This document shows, in pieces, positions 26,412-36,551 of a stretch of DNA of 64,000 nucleotides. A model generated the notes under the pieces. That model ran no database searches, was not told the origin of the DNA, and saw nothing but the letters and a program-made list of their open reading frames with translations. The stretch covers positions 1,302,001-1,366,000 of the forward strand of contig NZ_CP034464.1 of the NCBI RefSeq assembly GCF_003955735.1, read 5' to 3'. Source of the DNA: Undibacterium parvum. Its GTDB lineage: Bacteria; Pseudomonadota; Gammaproteobacteria; Burkholderiales; Burkholderiaceae_D. The position numbers and the translations under genes are program-made. The stretch's first letter is position 1. Each line of letters starts with the position of its first letter.

Positions 26412-29400
26412 ATGTTTTCAAAATTTTTTATAGAACGGCCCATCTTTGCCAGCGTGATCTCCATCATCATCGTGCTGGGCGGTCTGGCCGCGATCAAATC
26501 CCTACCGATAGAACAATACCCTGGCATCACGCCGCCCGTGGTTTCCGTGGTGGCGTTTTTCCCGGGCGCGACACCGGAAGTGATCGCGCAAACCGTCGCG
26601 GCACCGTTAGAGCAACAGATTAATGGTGTGGAAAAAATGATTTATGTGCAGTCTGGCTCCGCCTCCAACGGCCAGATGAATATGAATGTGTATTTCGCCA
26701 TCGGCACCGACCCAGATCAAGCCACGATTAACGTCAACAACCGCGTCTCGGCCGCCATGGCGCAGTTACCCGAAGAAGTGAAGCGCCAGGGCGTTACCGT
26801 CAAAAAGAAATCGACCTCTATCCTCAATCTGGTGGCGATCGATTCACCGAATGGCCGTTACGACACCACTTTCCTGTCTAACTATGCCTTATTGAATATC
26901 GTCGATGAACTCAAACGCATTCCCGGCGTCGGCGATCTGACCATGTTCGGCGGTACCGATTACGCCATGCGTATCTGGCTGCGCCCTGACCGTTTGGCGC
27001 AACTGAGCCTGACCCCATCGGATGTAATCAGCGCCATCCGCGAGCAAAATGCCCAGTTCTCTGCCGGAAAAATAGGCGCCCAACCCACTAGCGCCCCGAT
27101 TGATTTCACTTACACCGTGAATGCCCAAGGCCGCCTGACCAGTGTGGCAGAATTTGAAAATATCATCGTGCGCTCTATGGCCGACGGCGCCAAGACGCGC
27201 CTCAAAGATGTCGCCCGCGTCGAGATGGGCGGCAAAGATTATGACCTGAAAGCCAAGCTCAACGGCAAGCCTGCCGTCGCCATAGGCCTGTACCTGCAGC
27301 CGGGTGCTAATGCGATCGGTGTGGCCAGTGCGATTACCGCAAAAATGGAAGAGTTGAAATCCCGCTTCCCGGACGGCATCGCCTATTCGATTCCTTACGA
27401 CACTACCACTTTCGTCAAAATCTCTATCGAGGAAGTGCTGCATACGCTGCTAGAAGCGATTGTGCTGGTGTTCATCGTGGTGTATTTATTCCTGCAAAAT
27501 TTCCGTGCCACCTTAATACCCTGCATCGCGGTACCGATCTCTTTAATCGGTACCTTTGCCGGAATGCTGGCGTTTGGCTTCTCGATCAACCTGCTGACTT
27601 TGTTCGGCTTGGTATTGGCCATTGGTATCGTGGTCGATGACGCCATCGTGGTTCTGGAGAACGTTGAGCGCATCATGAGCGAAACCAAATGCTCGGCCAA
27701 AGAGGCGTCGATCAAGGCGATGGAAGAAGTATCAGGCCCGGTGGTGGCGATCGTATTGGTATTGTGCGCGGTATTCTTGCCGGTCGCTTTCATGGGCGGG
27801 ATGACCGGTGTGATGTACCAGCAGTTTGCCGTTACCATCGCGGTCTCGGTAATTATTTCCGGCATCGTCGCGTTGACGCTGACGCCTGCCCTGTGTGCGA
27901 TTTTGCTCAAGAACAGCCATCACCAACCTAACCGCTTTTTTGTAGCTTTCAATCGTGCCTTCGACAAACTCACCAATGGCTATGTCGGTGGCGTGGCCTT
28001 CCTGAACCGCCGCGTCGGTATCGCCTTCCTGATTTTTGGCGGTATTTTAGTCGCCATGGTATTTATGATGAAGCATGTACCGAGCACCCTGGTACCGGAT
28101 GAAGATCAAGGCTATTTGCTGAGCGCCGTCATGTTGCCCGATGCCTCTTCACTAAACCGCACCGAGGTCAGCAGTTCGCAATTCGATCAGATGCTGATGG
28201 CCAATAAAAACGTCTCCAACGTAGTGAGCTTCACCGGCTTCGATCTCTTGTCCGGTGCGGTGGTCAGCAATGGCGGCATCTCTTTCGTCACACTGAAAAA
28301 CTGGGATGAGCGTCACGCTAAGACGGACAGCTCATTCGCCCTGGCGAAAACCTTTCAGGGCATGGCGTATATGGGCATGAAAGACGGTTTTGCCGCCACC
28401 TTCAACCCGCCACCGATCTCTGGCATGTCCACCACCGGCGGCATCGAAGCCTACCTGCAAAACCGCGGCACCGGCAATACCGCCAGCTTCGCGGTAGCGT
28501 TGAATAACTTCATCACCGAAGCCAAGAAGCGTCCCGAGTTTGCCAGCGTATCGACTACCTTCCGCGCCAACGTGCCGCAAATTTATGTAGACCTCGACCG
28601 TGAAAAAGCCAAGGCACTGGGTGTCAATATCAATCAGGTATTTGATGCCATGTCAGCCACTTTCGGCCAGGTGTACGTGAATGATTTCAACCAGTTTGGC
28701 CGTACCTACCGAGTCCAATTGCAATCGGAAGCGGACTACCGCGCCCGTCCGGACGACATCCGCAATGTCTATGTGCGCTCGGACAAGGGCAATATGATAC
28801 CGCTGACCAGCCTGGTCAAAGTCAAACCGACATTGGGGCCTGAGCTGGTGGAACGCTTTAACGTGTTCCAGGCGGCCAAGATCATGGCGACACCGGCCGC
28901 TGGCGTCAGCTCCGGCCAGGCCATCGCGGCGCTGGAAGAAGTAGAAAAATCCATGGCAAACAATGACTACAAATTGCAGTGGACAGGTTCGGCGTTTCAG
29001 GAGAAACAATCCGGCAGTGCCGCTGCCATGGCTTTCTTAATGGGTATCGTAATGGTATTTCTGATACTGGCGGCGCAATATGAGCGCTGGAGCCTGCCGT
29101 TTGCAGTGATTACCGCAGTTCCGTTTGCCCTGTTTGGCGCGCTACTGTCGGTGTATTTAACGGGTCTCACGAATAATGTTTACTTCCAGGTTGGTTTAAT
29201 TACTCTGGTTGGATTAGCGGCTAAAAACGCCATCTTGATCGTCGAGTTTGCCATCATGAAATACGAAGAGGGCGACACTTTACTGGAAGCTGCACTCGAT
29301 GCGGCGCGCTTACGCTTCCGCCCTATCGTGATGACTTCGCTGGCCTTTATCCTCGGTTGTGTACCTTTGGTAACCTCTAGCGGCGCGGGCTCTGGCAGCC

Positions 29401-29570
29401 GGATAGCACTCGGTGTGCCTGTCATAGGCGGTATGTTGGCAGCCACCTTCATCGCGATTTTCTTTATCCCCTTGTTCTTCCGACTGATTATGCAAATGAG
29501 TGAAAAGAAAAAAACTGCAGCCACAACGCCCGTTGCTGCAGCTGCCGCACAAGGAGATCATCATGCGTAA
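26412..29570 (+). CDS. RND multidrug efflux pump, HAE1 family (AcrB/MexF-like)
   Basis: A 1052-residue inner-membrane proton antiporter of the AcrB class. The N-terminus [20 protein letters not shown] is typical. Twelve transmembrane helices and two large periplasmic loops are readable. The proton-relay motif in TM4 reads [16 protein letters not shown], with both aspartates present. The C-terminal half begins with the repeat of the transporter unit ([17 protein letters not shown]). Lacks nothing obvious compared with the family's usual 1030-1055 residues. Substrates are probably hydrophobic drugs or solvents; specificity cannot be read. Confidence 0.95.
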   Translation: MFSKFFIERPIFASVISIIIVLGGLAAIKSLPIEQYPGITPPVVSVVAFFPGATPEVIAQTVAAPLEQQINGVEKMIYVQSGSASNGQMNMNVYFAIGTDPDQATINVNNRVSAAMAQLPEEVKRQGVTVKKKSTSILNLVAIDSPNGRYDTTFLSNYALLNIVDELKRIPGVGDLTMFGGTDYAMRIWLRPDRLAQLSLTPSDVISAIREQNAQFSAGKIGAQPTSAPIDFTYTVNAQGRLTSVAEFENIIVRSMADGAKTRLKDVARVEMGGKDYDLKAKLNGKPAVAIGLYLQPGANAIGVASAITAKMEELKSRFPDGIAYSIPYDTTTFVKISIEEVLHTLLEAIVLVFIVVYLFLQNFRATLIPCIAVPISLIGTFAGMLAFGFSINLLTLFGLVLAIGIVVDDAIVVLENVERIMSETKCSAKEASIKAMEEVSGPVVAIVLVLCAVFLPVAFMGGMTGVMYQQFAVTIAVSVIISGIVALTLTPALCAILLKNSHHQPNRFFVAFNRAFDKLTNGYVGGVAFLNRRVGIAFLIFGGILVAMVFMMKHVPSTLVPDEDQGYLLSAVMLPDASSLNRTEVSSSQFDQMLMANKNVSNVVSFTGFDLLSGAVVSNGGISFVTLKNWDERHAKTDSSFALAKTFQGMAYMGMKDGFAATFNPPPISGMSTTGGIEAYLQNRGTGNTASFAVALNNFITEAKKRPEFASVSTTFRANVPQIYVDLDREKAKALGVNINQVFDAMSATFGQVYVNDFNQFGRTYRVQLQSEADYRARPDDIRNVYVRSDKGNMIPLTSLVKVKPTLGPELVERFNVFQAAKIMATPAAGVSSGQAIAALEEVEKSMANNDYKLQWTGSAFQEKQSGSAAAMAFLMGIVMVFLILAAQYERWSLPFAVITAVPFALFGALLSVYLTGLTNNVYFQVGLITLVGLAAKNAILIVEFAIMKYEEGDTLLEAALDAARLRFRPIVMTSLAFILGCVPLVTSSGAGSGSRIALGVPVIGGMLAATFIAIFFIPLFFRLIMQMSEKKKTAATTPVAAAAAQGDHHA

Positions 29571-31002
29571 AACTTCCTATGCGAAACACGGCCAGCAGCT
29601 ACTGGCGCTGTGCGCTGCGCCACTACTGGCAAGCCTGTTAGCTGGCTGCGCGTTTAACCCATCGAGCAGCATGCCGGTACTCGATCTTCCAGTGTCAGTC
29701 GCTGCCACCAAGACAGAATATCAAACCCAACTAACAAGCCGGTGGTGGGAGCAATTTAACGATACGGTGTTAAATCAATTGATCGCCGATGCCGATAAAT
29801 CGAATCAGAATCTGGCGCAAGTAAGCGCCAAGTTGGACGAGGCGCGTGCTGTTTTTGGTATCAACTCTGCCGCACAATTGCCACGCATAGATCTGGCTGC
29901 CGCGGGCAGTACTAACCGTCAGTCTGAAAACCTTGGCCGCCCCGTGAGCAATCCAAATAAAGACTATCAACTAATCGGGCAAGCCAGCTGGGAGCTCGAT
30001 TTGTGGGGGCGGGTACGCAATGCAAGCAATGCAGCCAGACAAGATCTGTTTGCCGCTGAGTACAACCGTGACGCCGCTTTACTCTCTTTACATGCAGAAG
30101 TGGCGCAAAATTACTTTAATTTGCGCGCCCTTGATGAGCAACTCAAGATCGCCGAAGACACGGTTAAATCGCGTCAGGAATCCTATGATTTGCAGAAAAA
30201 ACGCTTCCTCGGCGGTGTCACCTCAGAACTAGACGTGCGCCAGGCCGAAGTCGAGCTAGCCAGCACACTATCGGCCTTGCCGGATCTAAAACAGTCTATC
30301 GCGCAACTGGAAGCTGCTCTCAGCATACTCTCAGGGCAAGCCCCACGGGCCTTGATAGAGCAAGGCATAGCACGCGGCAAAACCATCCCTGATCTCGGCA
30401 TCAGCGATCAGGTGCCAGCCCAATTAAGCTCAGACTTATTATTGCGGCGCGCCGATATTGCGCAAGCCGAAGCAAATCTTTTGGCCGCACGTGCCAGAAT
30501 CGAAGCGGCGCGCGCCGCGTATTTCCCGAAAATTTCTTTGACTGGCTTACTCGGCTTTGAAAGCAATGATCTGGGCAAGTTGTTTAGCACCGGTTCCAAC
30601 ATCTCCTCCTTTGTCGGCAACCTGAGCATGCCGCTGTTTGACAACGGCATGAGCGCCGCCCAAGTCGATCAGGCCAAAGCCAGAGAACGCCAAGCTGCCG
30701 CCGCCTATCAATTGGCAGTGCAAATTGCTTTTGGCGAAACCCGCACTAGCCTGATCAGCAATCAAGTACTGGGCGACAAGGTAGTCAATGAAAAGACCAA
30801 GGTGAATGCGCTGCAAAGACAACTTCGCCTAGCCAATTTACGCTATGAAAACGGTTACTCCAGCTATCTGGAGGCACTCGATGCCCAACGCAGTCTGTTC
30901 AATGCCCAACTCAGCCTGATCAGTGCCCAACGTAATCAAATCAATGCCCGCGTGGAATTATATAAATCATTGGGAGGCGGCTGGCAGCGCGCAGTCAAAT
31001 AA
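29563..31002 (+). CDS. Outer-membrane efflux channel lipoprotein (OprM/NodT family)
   Basis: A 479-residue TolC-like channel. The start at 29563 has AAGGAGAT upstream and overlaps the end of the pump gene by 8 bases. It is a lipoprotein with lipobox LAGC (Cys29). Two repeats of the outer-membrane-factor helical barrel are visible, with [13 protein letters not shown] in the first and the matching [15 protein letters not shown] in the second, as in OprM. It completes the tripartite pump. A strong 11-bp hairpin after the gene probably ends the operon. Confidence 0.93.
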   Translation: MRKTSYAKHGQQLLALCAAPLLASLLAGCAFNPSSSMPVLDLPVSVAATKTEYQTQLTSRWWEQFNDTVLNQLIADADKSNQNLAQVSAKLDEARAVFGINSAAQLPRIDLAAAGSTNRQSENLGRPVSNPNKDYQLIGQASWELDLWGRVRNASNAARQDLFAAEYNRDAALLSLHAEVAQNYFNLRALDEQLKIAEDTVKSRQESYDLQKKRFLGGVTSELDVRQAEVELASTLSALPDLKQSIAQLEAALSILSGQAPRALIEQGIARGKTIPDLGISDQVPAQLSSDLLLRRADIAQAEANLLAARARIEAARAAYFPKISLTGLLGFESNDLGKLFSTGSNISSFVGNLSMPLFDNGMSAAQVDQAKARERQAAAAYQLAVQIAFGETRTSLISNQVLGDKVVNEKTKVNALQRQLRLANLRYENGYSSYLEALDAQRSLFNAQLSLISAQRNQINARVELYKSLGGGWQRAVK

Positions 31003-31042
31003 TAAACTCAGATACAAAACTCCCGTTTGAGAAAGAGTTGCA

Positions 31043-31070
31043 TCAGGCCAGCCTAGGGCGGCTGGCCTGA
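31043..31070 (+). terminator. Hairpin terminator after the efflux operon
   Basis: A perfect 11-bp stem TCAGGCCAGCC with loop TAGGGC lies 41 bases after the channel gene stop. There is no long T run, so termination may be partial or Rho-assisted. Confidence 0.55.
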
Positions 31071-31147
31071 TTGCCTAACCCTAGTCTGGCGAAACAGGTA
31101 GAATGCTGCTCTTGGCGCCACGCCTAGCCCTTACCTGAATTTTCTCC

Positions 31148-32086
31148 ATGTCTGATTTGTTTGCGCGTTACGCGTCCCTTACTAGCTGCGCGCTACTGTG
31201 TTGCGCCGCCCTCGTCTACCCTGAACTGGCCAGTGCGGCCAAAGCTAAAGCCGTTAAGCCAGCAGCCATCAAAACGCTGACCGTGTATGCAGCAGGCGAC
31301 ATCGCCGACTGCAAAAAATTGCCGCCCGAAGAGAGCATGGCGGCCAAGACCGCAGAGCTGATCAATGCTGGTTTGCTACAAGACAGCAAGGCGCTGGTAT
31401 TGACGCTTGGAGACAATACTTATCCTGTGGGACGTCCTGAAGAATTCAATAATTGCTATGAGCCGACCTGGGGTAAGTTCAAGGAGAGCACCCTGCCCTC
31501 ACCCGGCAATCACGATTACGGCATGCCTTCGGCGCTCGGTTATTACAATTATTTTGAAGAACTGGCGGGCCCGGATAGACGCGGTTATTACAGCAAAGGC
31601 CTGGGCAATTGGCTGATCATCTCACTCAATAGCAATCGTACAGGGCAGCCCATGCAAGAACAATTGCGCTGGCTGAAACAACAGTTAAGCAGCAACAAAC
31701 GTAGCTGTATTCTGGCCTACTGGCATCATCCGGTATTTAGCTCTGGTGGGCACGGCAACAACGACACCATGCAGCCAGCCTGGGAGATGCTAGCCGCGGC
31801 CAAAGCAGATATCGTCCTCAGTTCGCACGACCACGATTATGAGCGCATGAGTCCTATCAACGGCAGCGGTGAACGCGACGATAAAAATGGCATACGCAGC
31901 TTCGTGGTCGGCACTGGCGGTGCCAAACTCACACCCATGTTCTTTGCCAAGCCAACGACAGAGGCGAGAAACAATGCAGTGCATGGCGTTTTGAAGCTCA
32001 GCCTGCACGCCAATAGTTATGATTGGGAATTTGTACCAGTTGCTGGCGAGAGTTTCAACGATACAGGACATGGTGTTTGCCATTGA
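31148..32086 (+). CDS. Secreted metallophosphoesterase (purple acid phosphatase-like)
   Basis: A 312-residue calcineurin-like phosphoesterase with an N-terminal signal peptide (LTSCALLCCAALVYPELASA). Metal-binding motifs are in order: AAGDIADC, TLGDNTYPVG, SPGNHDYG, AYWHHPVFSSGGHG and LSSHDHDYERM. These match the GDxx/GDNxY/GNHD/GHxH series of acid-phosphatase-type enzymes. It should act in the periplasm or outside the cell on phosphate monoesters or related substrates. It stands alone, about 145 bases after the efflux operon and 217 before guaC. Confidence 0.85.
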   Translation: MSDLFARYASLTSCALLCCAALVYPELASAAKAKAVKPAAIKTLTVYAAGDIADCKKLPPEESMAAKTAELINAGLLQDSKALVLTLGDNTYPVGRPEEFNNCYEPTWGKFKESTLPSPGNHDYGMPSALGYYNYFEELAGPDRRGYYSKGLGNWLIISLNSNRTGQPMQEQLRWLKQQLSSNKRSCILAYWHHPVFSSGGHGNNDTMQPAWEMLAAAKADIVLSSHDHDYERMSPINGSGERDDKNGIRSFVVGTGGAKLTPMFFAKPTTEARNNAVHGVLKLSLHANSYDWEFVPVAGESFNDTGHGVCH

Positions 32087-32217
32087 TACGCGGCAATTAT
32101 CGCCCGCTTAATTCTCTGCTTCAGATTCAGATTCTGATTCTGATCCATATTCTGCCTATACCGTAACGGTGATACCGGCTATTGCAAAAGCTGGCGCTAA
32201 TGCGCGCCAAAATTGAC

Positions 32218-32303
32218 TATACTGAATGACGGTTCAGAGGATTCCCCTGTCACACCGATAGCCGGAACTCTGCCGCGTCTTAGCGACGTTTACCGGAGTT
32301 GTC
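32218..32303 (+). promoter_or_regulatory. Promoter -10 and structured 5' leader of guaC
   Basis: A good -10 TATACT at 32218-32223 (weak -35) would start a leader of about 73 nt. The leader can fold into CAGAGG/CCCCTG near its 5' end, an inner CGTC/GACG hairpin, and AACTC (32266-32270) pairing with GAGTT (32296-32300). The last pairing covers the GGAG ribosome site 5 bases before the guaC ATG, so a switch in this fold could control translation. It does not match a riboswitch class I recognise. Confidence 0.35.
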
Positions 32304-33344
32304 ATGCATATAGAAGAGTCACTTAAGCTTGATTTCAAGGACGTGTTGATCCGTCCCAAGCGATCCACCCTCACCTCACGCGCGCAAGTCGAGCTACAAC
32401 GCGAATTTGTCTTCCATCATTCCGGCAAGACTTACCACGGCATCCCCATCATCGCTGCCAATATGGATAGCACCGGCACCATGGAAATGGCCGCTGCGCT
32501 GGGCAAACATCAAATGTCGGTGGCACTACACAAACATTATGATGAAGCCAGCCTGATCGCCTACTTTTCCGGTCTGCAAAAAAAATCGACCTCCTTCTAT
32601 TCCATGGGCATCACCCAGGCCGATTTCGACAAATTTTCAGCCGTCATGAATCATGCGCACAACGCCATCGAATACGTCTGCATCGACGTGGCCAACGGCT
32701 ACACCGAAGGTTTCATCAATTTCGTCAAAAAAGTACGCACTAGCTATCCGCATCTGACCATCATGGCCGGTAACGTGGTCACTGGCGACATCACCGAAGA
32801 ACTGATACTGGCCGGTGCCGACATCGTCAAAGTCGGCATAGGCCCAGGCTCAGTCTGCACCACCCGCAAGATGACAGGGGTTGGCTATCCGCAATTGTCG
32901 GCAGTGATAGAATGCGCCGATGCCGCCCACGGTCTGGGCGGGCAAATTTGCGCCGATGGCGGTTGCGTCGTACCGGGTGATTTGGCCAAGGCCTTTGGTG
33001 CCGGTGCTGATTTCATCATGTTAGGTGGCATGCTAGCCGGCCACGACGAATGTGCTGGCGACCTGGTCGAACGCGACGGTCAGCAATTCAAGAGTTTTTA
33101 CGGCATGAGCAGTCGCGCCGCCATGGATAAATACGCCGGTGGCGTCGCCAAATACCGCGCCTCGGAAGGTAAGGAAGTCTTATTACCTTACCGTGGACCG
33201 GTAGAAGCAAGCCTGCTCGACATCCTCGGCGGGGTGCGTTCGGCCTGCACCTACGTCGGCGCGCACAAGCTCAAGGAACTCACCAAGCGCACCACCTTCA
33301 TCCGCGTCACCCAGCAACTCAATGAAGTGTTTGGTAAATCCTAA
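32304..33344 (+). CDS. guaC: GMP reductase
   Basis: A 346-residue enzyme of the IMPDH/GMPR family that converts GMP to IMP with NADPH and release of ammonia in purine salvage. The catalytic-cysteine loop is [20 protein letters not shown]. It lacks the CBS domains of IMP dehydrogenase, and its length matches bacterial GuaC (about 346 residues). The N-terminus [20 protein letters not shown] is typical. It is monocistronic, with a structured leader upstream and a REP-like repeat 30 bases downstream. Confidence 0.95.
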   Translation: MHIEESLKLDFKDVLIRPKRSTLTSRAQVELQREFVFHHSGKTYHGIPIIAANMDSTGTMEMAAALGKHQMSVALHKHYDEASLIAYFSGLQKKSTSFYSMGITQADFDKFSAVMNHAHNAIEYVCIDVANGYTEGFINFVKKVRTSYPHLTIMAGNVVTGDITEELILAGADIVKVGIGPGSVCTTRKMTGVGYPQLSAVIECADAAHGLGGQICADGGCVVPGDLAKAFGAGADFIMLGGMLAGHDECAGDLVERDGQQFKSFYGMSSRAAMDKYAGGVAKYRASEGKEVLLPYRGPVEASLLDILGGVRSACTYVGAHKLKELTKRTTFIRVTQQLNEVFGKS

Positions 33345-33374
33345 AACCAAACGTATTTGAGTTAATTCAAAGCA

Positions 33375-33500
33375 CCTGGCCCAGCGCGCATATCCCATGC
33401 GCTCTGCAGGTCGGGCAAGCCTATCAGGCATATTCCATGCGGCTTACAGGCTAGGCAGGCTGCAAAGCCGCATGGGATATGCGCAGTGGCGGCATGCTGG
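33375..33500. repeat. REP-like palindromic repeat, copy 2 (extended)
   Basis: A 126-base element with one and a half palindromes. A left half (GCGCATATCCCATGCG...) precedes a full copy with arms GCATATTCCATGCGGCTTAC and GCCGCATGGGATATGCG. It lies in the 360-base gap between guaC and the LysR gene. The rest of that gap (33501-33704) has no ORF or clear signal. Its right flank, GGCGGCATGCTGGTTTTAAA, is shared with copy 3. Confidence 0.8.
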
Positions 33501-33704
33501 TTTTAAATTCTAGATCACCTCCCGTCACGAAGCGATCGCACACAAAAGCAAGTACCGCCAGCCATTCTCGTCAGAGGTCTCGCCATATAATTTGATTAAT
33601 ATGCATGGATCTTGAAATGTTGAAACTAGCCCCAGCTTGCTCTAGCTTGCGGACCCAGTGTTGCTCAGACCCCGTGCTGCTCACACACTATTGTTTTTTG
33701 ATTT

Positions 33705-34628
33705 TTAGTGCTCGTCTTTTGCTAAATCAGCGCTGACACAAAATTTTTTCGCCGCCATGACTGCCCATAGGCAAAAGTCCCTGACCTGCGGCAGATCCGC
33801 CATGTCTTCCCGGCACACCAGCCAGACTGATTTTTCTGACATTTGTTCGGCTTGCACAAGCACGCGCAAGTGACCCGCTTTCACAAAGCGCTGCACCAAA
33901 GATGCTCTCACCCAGGCGATACCACAGCCTTGGCTTGCCGCTTCCACCAGCAGTAAAGCATCATTGAACTCGTGCCCCGACGCCTCTGGAAGTTTGCTGG
34001 CTTTAGCCAAGCCGCTCTTGGGCAGGCGAATCGGCCAGGGTTCGTGCGTATGGCGTAGAAACTGATGTGCCGGCCACTGCTCTGACTGTTCACCGTACTG
34101 CTCTAGCCATGCAGGTGCCGCGACCACCACCATGTGGTCAAACCAGAGTCGATGGCAACGCAAACCTGTCCGTCCAAAGTGACCGTAGCGTATCGCCACT
34201 GCTGGCGACTGGGGCGGCAAACTCACCATCTCATAGCCGGTCTCGAGCGATAGGCTGATCTGCGGACAGGCGGTACTGAACGCATGCAATTGCCCAATGA
34301 ACCAGTTGTGCGCCAGGGAGGATAGCATGTAGACTTTTAGCGGCTGCTGTGCCCCAGACAGTGCATCGAGATTGAGTGCAAGGCGTAATGCTTGCAATGA
34401 TGTGCCTAAACGCTGGCTCAGGATCTGCCCGGCAGGCAATAGGTCGACCTTGGGCCCATTGCGTTGAAACAAGATCTCGCCACACCAATACTCCACCGCC
34501 TGGATATGCCGGCTGACGGCACTGTGGGTGAGATTGCGCTCCAAAGCCGCTTTGCTAAAGCTCCCCAAACGTGCCGCCGCCTCAAAGGATTGCAGTGCGG
34601 ACAAGGAGGGCAAGGTAGATGAGTGCAT
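33705..34628 (-). CDS. LysR-family transcriptional regulator (GcvA-like)
   Basis: A 307-residue LTTR. The N-terminal winged HTH reads SLSALQSFEAAARLGSFSKA and LTHSAVSRHIQAVE, and the effector-binding domain covers about 100-300, resembling the GcvA/AmpR branch. The start at 34628 (MHSSTLPSLSAL) matches the family. An upstream in-frame start would add 30 unlikely residues. It diverges from an EamA-type exporter, so it probably activates or represses that gene through the paired sites at 34707-34739. Confidence 0.88.
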   Translation of the reverse strand: MHSSTLPSLSALQSFEAAARLGSFSKAALERNLTHSAVSRHIQAVEYWCGEILFQRNGPKVDLLPAGQILSQRLGTSLQALRLALNLDALSGAQQPLKVYMLSSLAHNWFIGQLHAFSTACPQISLSLETGYEMVSLPPQSPAVAIRYGHFGRTGLRCHRLWFDHMVVVAAPAWLEQYGEQSEQWPAHQFLRHTHEPWPIRLPKSGLAKASKLPEASGHEFNDALLLVEAASQGCGIAWVRASLVQRFVKAGHLRVLVQAEQMSEKSVWLVCREDMADLPQVRDFCLWAVMAAKKFCVSADLAKDEH

Positions 34629-34706
34629 GGCATAGACAAGTCGAGGACAGGAGCTTCCTATTATGCGATATACGCACAATAAATACATAAAAATAGCACT
34701 TTCCGC

Positions 34707-34739
34707 GCTTATTCGCACACATGATAATGCTTATTCGCA
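34707..34739. promoter_or_regulatory. Candidate operator between the LysR and EamA genes
   Basis: GCTTATTCGCA occurs twice in direct orientation (34707-34717 and 34729-34739), 22 bases centre to centre, which is two helical turns. The sites lie 22-54 bases before the exporter start at 34761. This spacing suits a dimer or tetramer of the divergent LysR regulator. Confidence 0.5.
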
Positions 34740-34760
34740 GACTAACCGAATACACACATC

Positions 34761-35654
34761 ATGAAAACTAAAGACTTTTTGCTGGCCGTTGCTGTTGCGC
34801 TGATCTGGGGGCTCAATTTCTCGTTTATTAAACTAGGCGTTGCCCATATAGACCCGTTTGTGCTGGCAGGATTACGCTTCGCACTGACCGCTTTTCCCTT
34901 AGTACTATTTTTACCTCGTCCAGCAGTTGCGTGGCGCTGGTTGGTGGTTTACGGTTTGAGCTTCGGTGTCGGCACTTGGGGTCTGGTCACCCTGGCCATA
35001 CGAGCAGGACTGGCACCGGGATTGGCTGCCTGGTTACTGCAATCGAGCGCGTTCATTACCCCATTTCTGGGCTTATTGTGGCTCGGTGAGCTGCTATCGA
35101 AAGCGCAAAAACTTGGCAGTGCGATCGCTTTAGTCGGATTTATTCTGGTCGTCATCGCAACTGGCGGCACTACGCCAGCAATCGGCTTGGTGCTGGTGAT
35201 GTCGGCTGCGCTCGCACTGAGCATCGCCAACCTGGTGGTAAAACGCTCGTCCGTCAAAGCAGCGGGAATATTGGGGTTTGTGGCATGGTCGTGCCTGTTT
35301 GCGCCCTTACCTCTGTTTGCATTGGCTGCTGTCAATACAGGAGCCAGCGCATTCACCGAACTCCCCCAACAACTGAACGGCATCGCTTTGAGCTCGCTCC
35401 TGTTTCAGGTGTACCCAACAACTTTGTTCGGTTACTGGGTCTGGAACTCGCTGATGGCGCGTTACAGCTCTGCCGAAGTTGCCCCGATTGCTCTGCTAGT
35501 CCCCATTTTCGCCATGCTTTTTTCCTGGCTAATCTTTGGCGCCATGATGAGCTCCGGTCAAACCGTGGGCATAGTCTTTATTTTTCTTGGACTGCTGACG
35601 TCCACCTTTTATCCGCGACTCAAGCTGCTATGGAGTAAGGTCAGCATTCGCTAA
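34761..35654 (+). CDS. EamA/DMT-family exporter
   Basis: A 297-residue inner-membrane protein with ten predicted helices in two EamA repeats. It opens FLLAVAVALIWGLNFSFIKLGV and contains LAGLRFALTAFPLVLF, very like E. coli EamA, an O-acetylserine/cysteine exporter. The second repeat has SLMARYSSAEVAPIALLVPIF. It probably exports an amino acid or metabolite under control of the divergent LysR protein. The substrate is an inference from similarity remembered by eye. Confidence 0.85.
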   Translation: MKTKDFLLAVAVALIWGLNFSFIKLGVAHIDPFVLAGLRFALTAFPLVLFLPRPAVAWRWLVVYGLSFGVGTWGLVTLAIRAGLAPGLAAWLLQSSAFITPFLGLLWLGELLSKAQKLGSAIALVGFILVVIATGGTTPAIGLVLVMSAALALSIANLVVKRSSVKAAGILGFVAWSCLFAPLPLFALAAVNTGASAFTELPQQLNGIALSSLLFQVYPTTLFGYWVWNSLMARYSSAEVAPIALLVPIFAMLFSWLIFGAMMSSGQTVGIVFIFLGLLTSTFYPRLKLLWSKVSIR

Positions 35655-35762
35655 GCTGAGATTGCCAGCGTCATCCTGATTCAGCTTTTTACGAGACAGT
35701 CCTGCAATTTTACCCAGGTATTATTGACGCATTAATTTAACCCGGGTAAAATTACATTTTCA

Positions 35763-35868
35763 ATAGGAATTACGCAAAATTGTTACAGCTAGGCGTACCG
35801 CCGAAAACAGTACTTTAGTACGGCAAGGCGGATACAAGGACGCTGAGGCGGTTTTGCGTAAGTCCTAT
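35763..35868. repeat. Miniature palindromic element, 106 bp
   Basis: Terminal inverted repeats of 17 bp (ATAGGAATTACGCAAAA and its complement with one mismatch) enclose an internal dyad AGTACTTTAGTACG and GCCG/CGGC blocks. It contains no ORF. It ends 22 bases before the DUF2239 gene, so it forms most of that gene's upstream region. It could be a MITE-like or REP-like element. Confidence 0.7.
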
Positions 35869-35890
35869 CCAATTCAAGACTAAGCTAAAC

Positions 35891-36529
35891 ATGATTGATA
35901 CCGCGTCCCCTACTTACACCAGCTTTAACGGCCACCAGCGCATCGCATCTGGCCGCTTGACGGTCAATGCCTTGGCTGTGAAACACGCTCTGGCGTTGGA
36001 GCCACCTAATCCCGTGCTGACCTTCTGCGACCAGACTGGTCAAGTTGTCGATATCGACACGCGCGGCAGCGATGCTGAGATATGCGCCCGCCTAGCGCCA
36101 GAGCAGACGCCGCTCCAAGAAAACGCATCGACACTAATAGCTACCGCGGAAACTGCTGAACCGCGTGGCCGAGGTCGGCCAAAGCTCGGGGTGGTCTCGC
36201 GCGAAGTCACGCTACTGCCGCGCCACTGGGATTGGTTGGCTGCACAGCCAGGCGGTGCATCGGTGACTTTGCGCAAACTGCTGGATGAGGCGCGCCGGGC
36301 CAACCTGGGCCGCGATCAGCAACGCCAGGCAAGTACATGCGCTTACCACTTCATGTCGGCCATGGCTGGTGATATGGCGGGCTTTGAAGAAGCCTCGCGT
36401 GCACTGTTTGCAAACGACGCGCCAAAGTTACGCCAACTGACCGCTGCTTGGCCGGACGACGTTCGCGATTACCTCAGCTACCTGGCATATCCACAGCCGC
36501 TGACAGTAGCGCCATCGCTGGCACCGTGA
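35891..36529 (+). CDS. DUF2239 family protein with AT-hook
   Basis: A 212-residue protein of the DUF2239 type. The N-terminal part (YTSFNGHQRIASGRL) has two short beta-rich segments. Near residue 91 is a classic AT-hook core, PRGRGRPKLG, next to REVTLLPRHWDWLAAQPGGASVTLRKLLDEAR, which reads like a ribbon-helix-helix or small HTH. The C-terminal half is alpha-helical and acidic. Function is not known. The AT-hook suggests minor-groove binding. It is followed after 22 bases by the GIY-YIG gene and then MarR, which together look like an operon. Confidence 0.8.
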   Translation: MIDTASPTYTSFNGHQRIASGRLTVNALAVKHALALEPPNPVLTFCDQTGQVVDIDTRGSDAEICARLAPEQTPLQENASTLIATAETAEPRGRGRPKLGVVSREVTLLPRHWDWLAAQPGGASVTLRKLLDEARRANLGRDQQRQASTCAYHFMSAMAGDMAGFEEASRALFANDAPKLRQLTAAWPDDVRDYLSYLAYPQPLTVAPSLAP

Positions 36530-36551
36530 ACGATTAAAACAAGAAGGATAG

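Noticed and set aside
26889..29009. Several minus-strand ORFs over the RND pump gene
   Set aside because: They run antisense to a strongly conserved coding gene and have compositions of reverse-strand shadows.
34761..35654. EamA gene as part of a defence or mobile cassette
   Set aside because: It is a typical metabolite exporter with a divergent LysR regulator and has no mobile-element hallmarks of its own.
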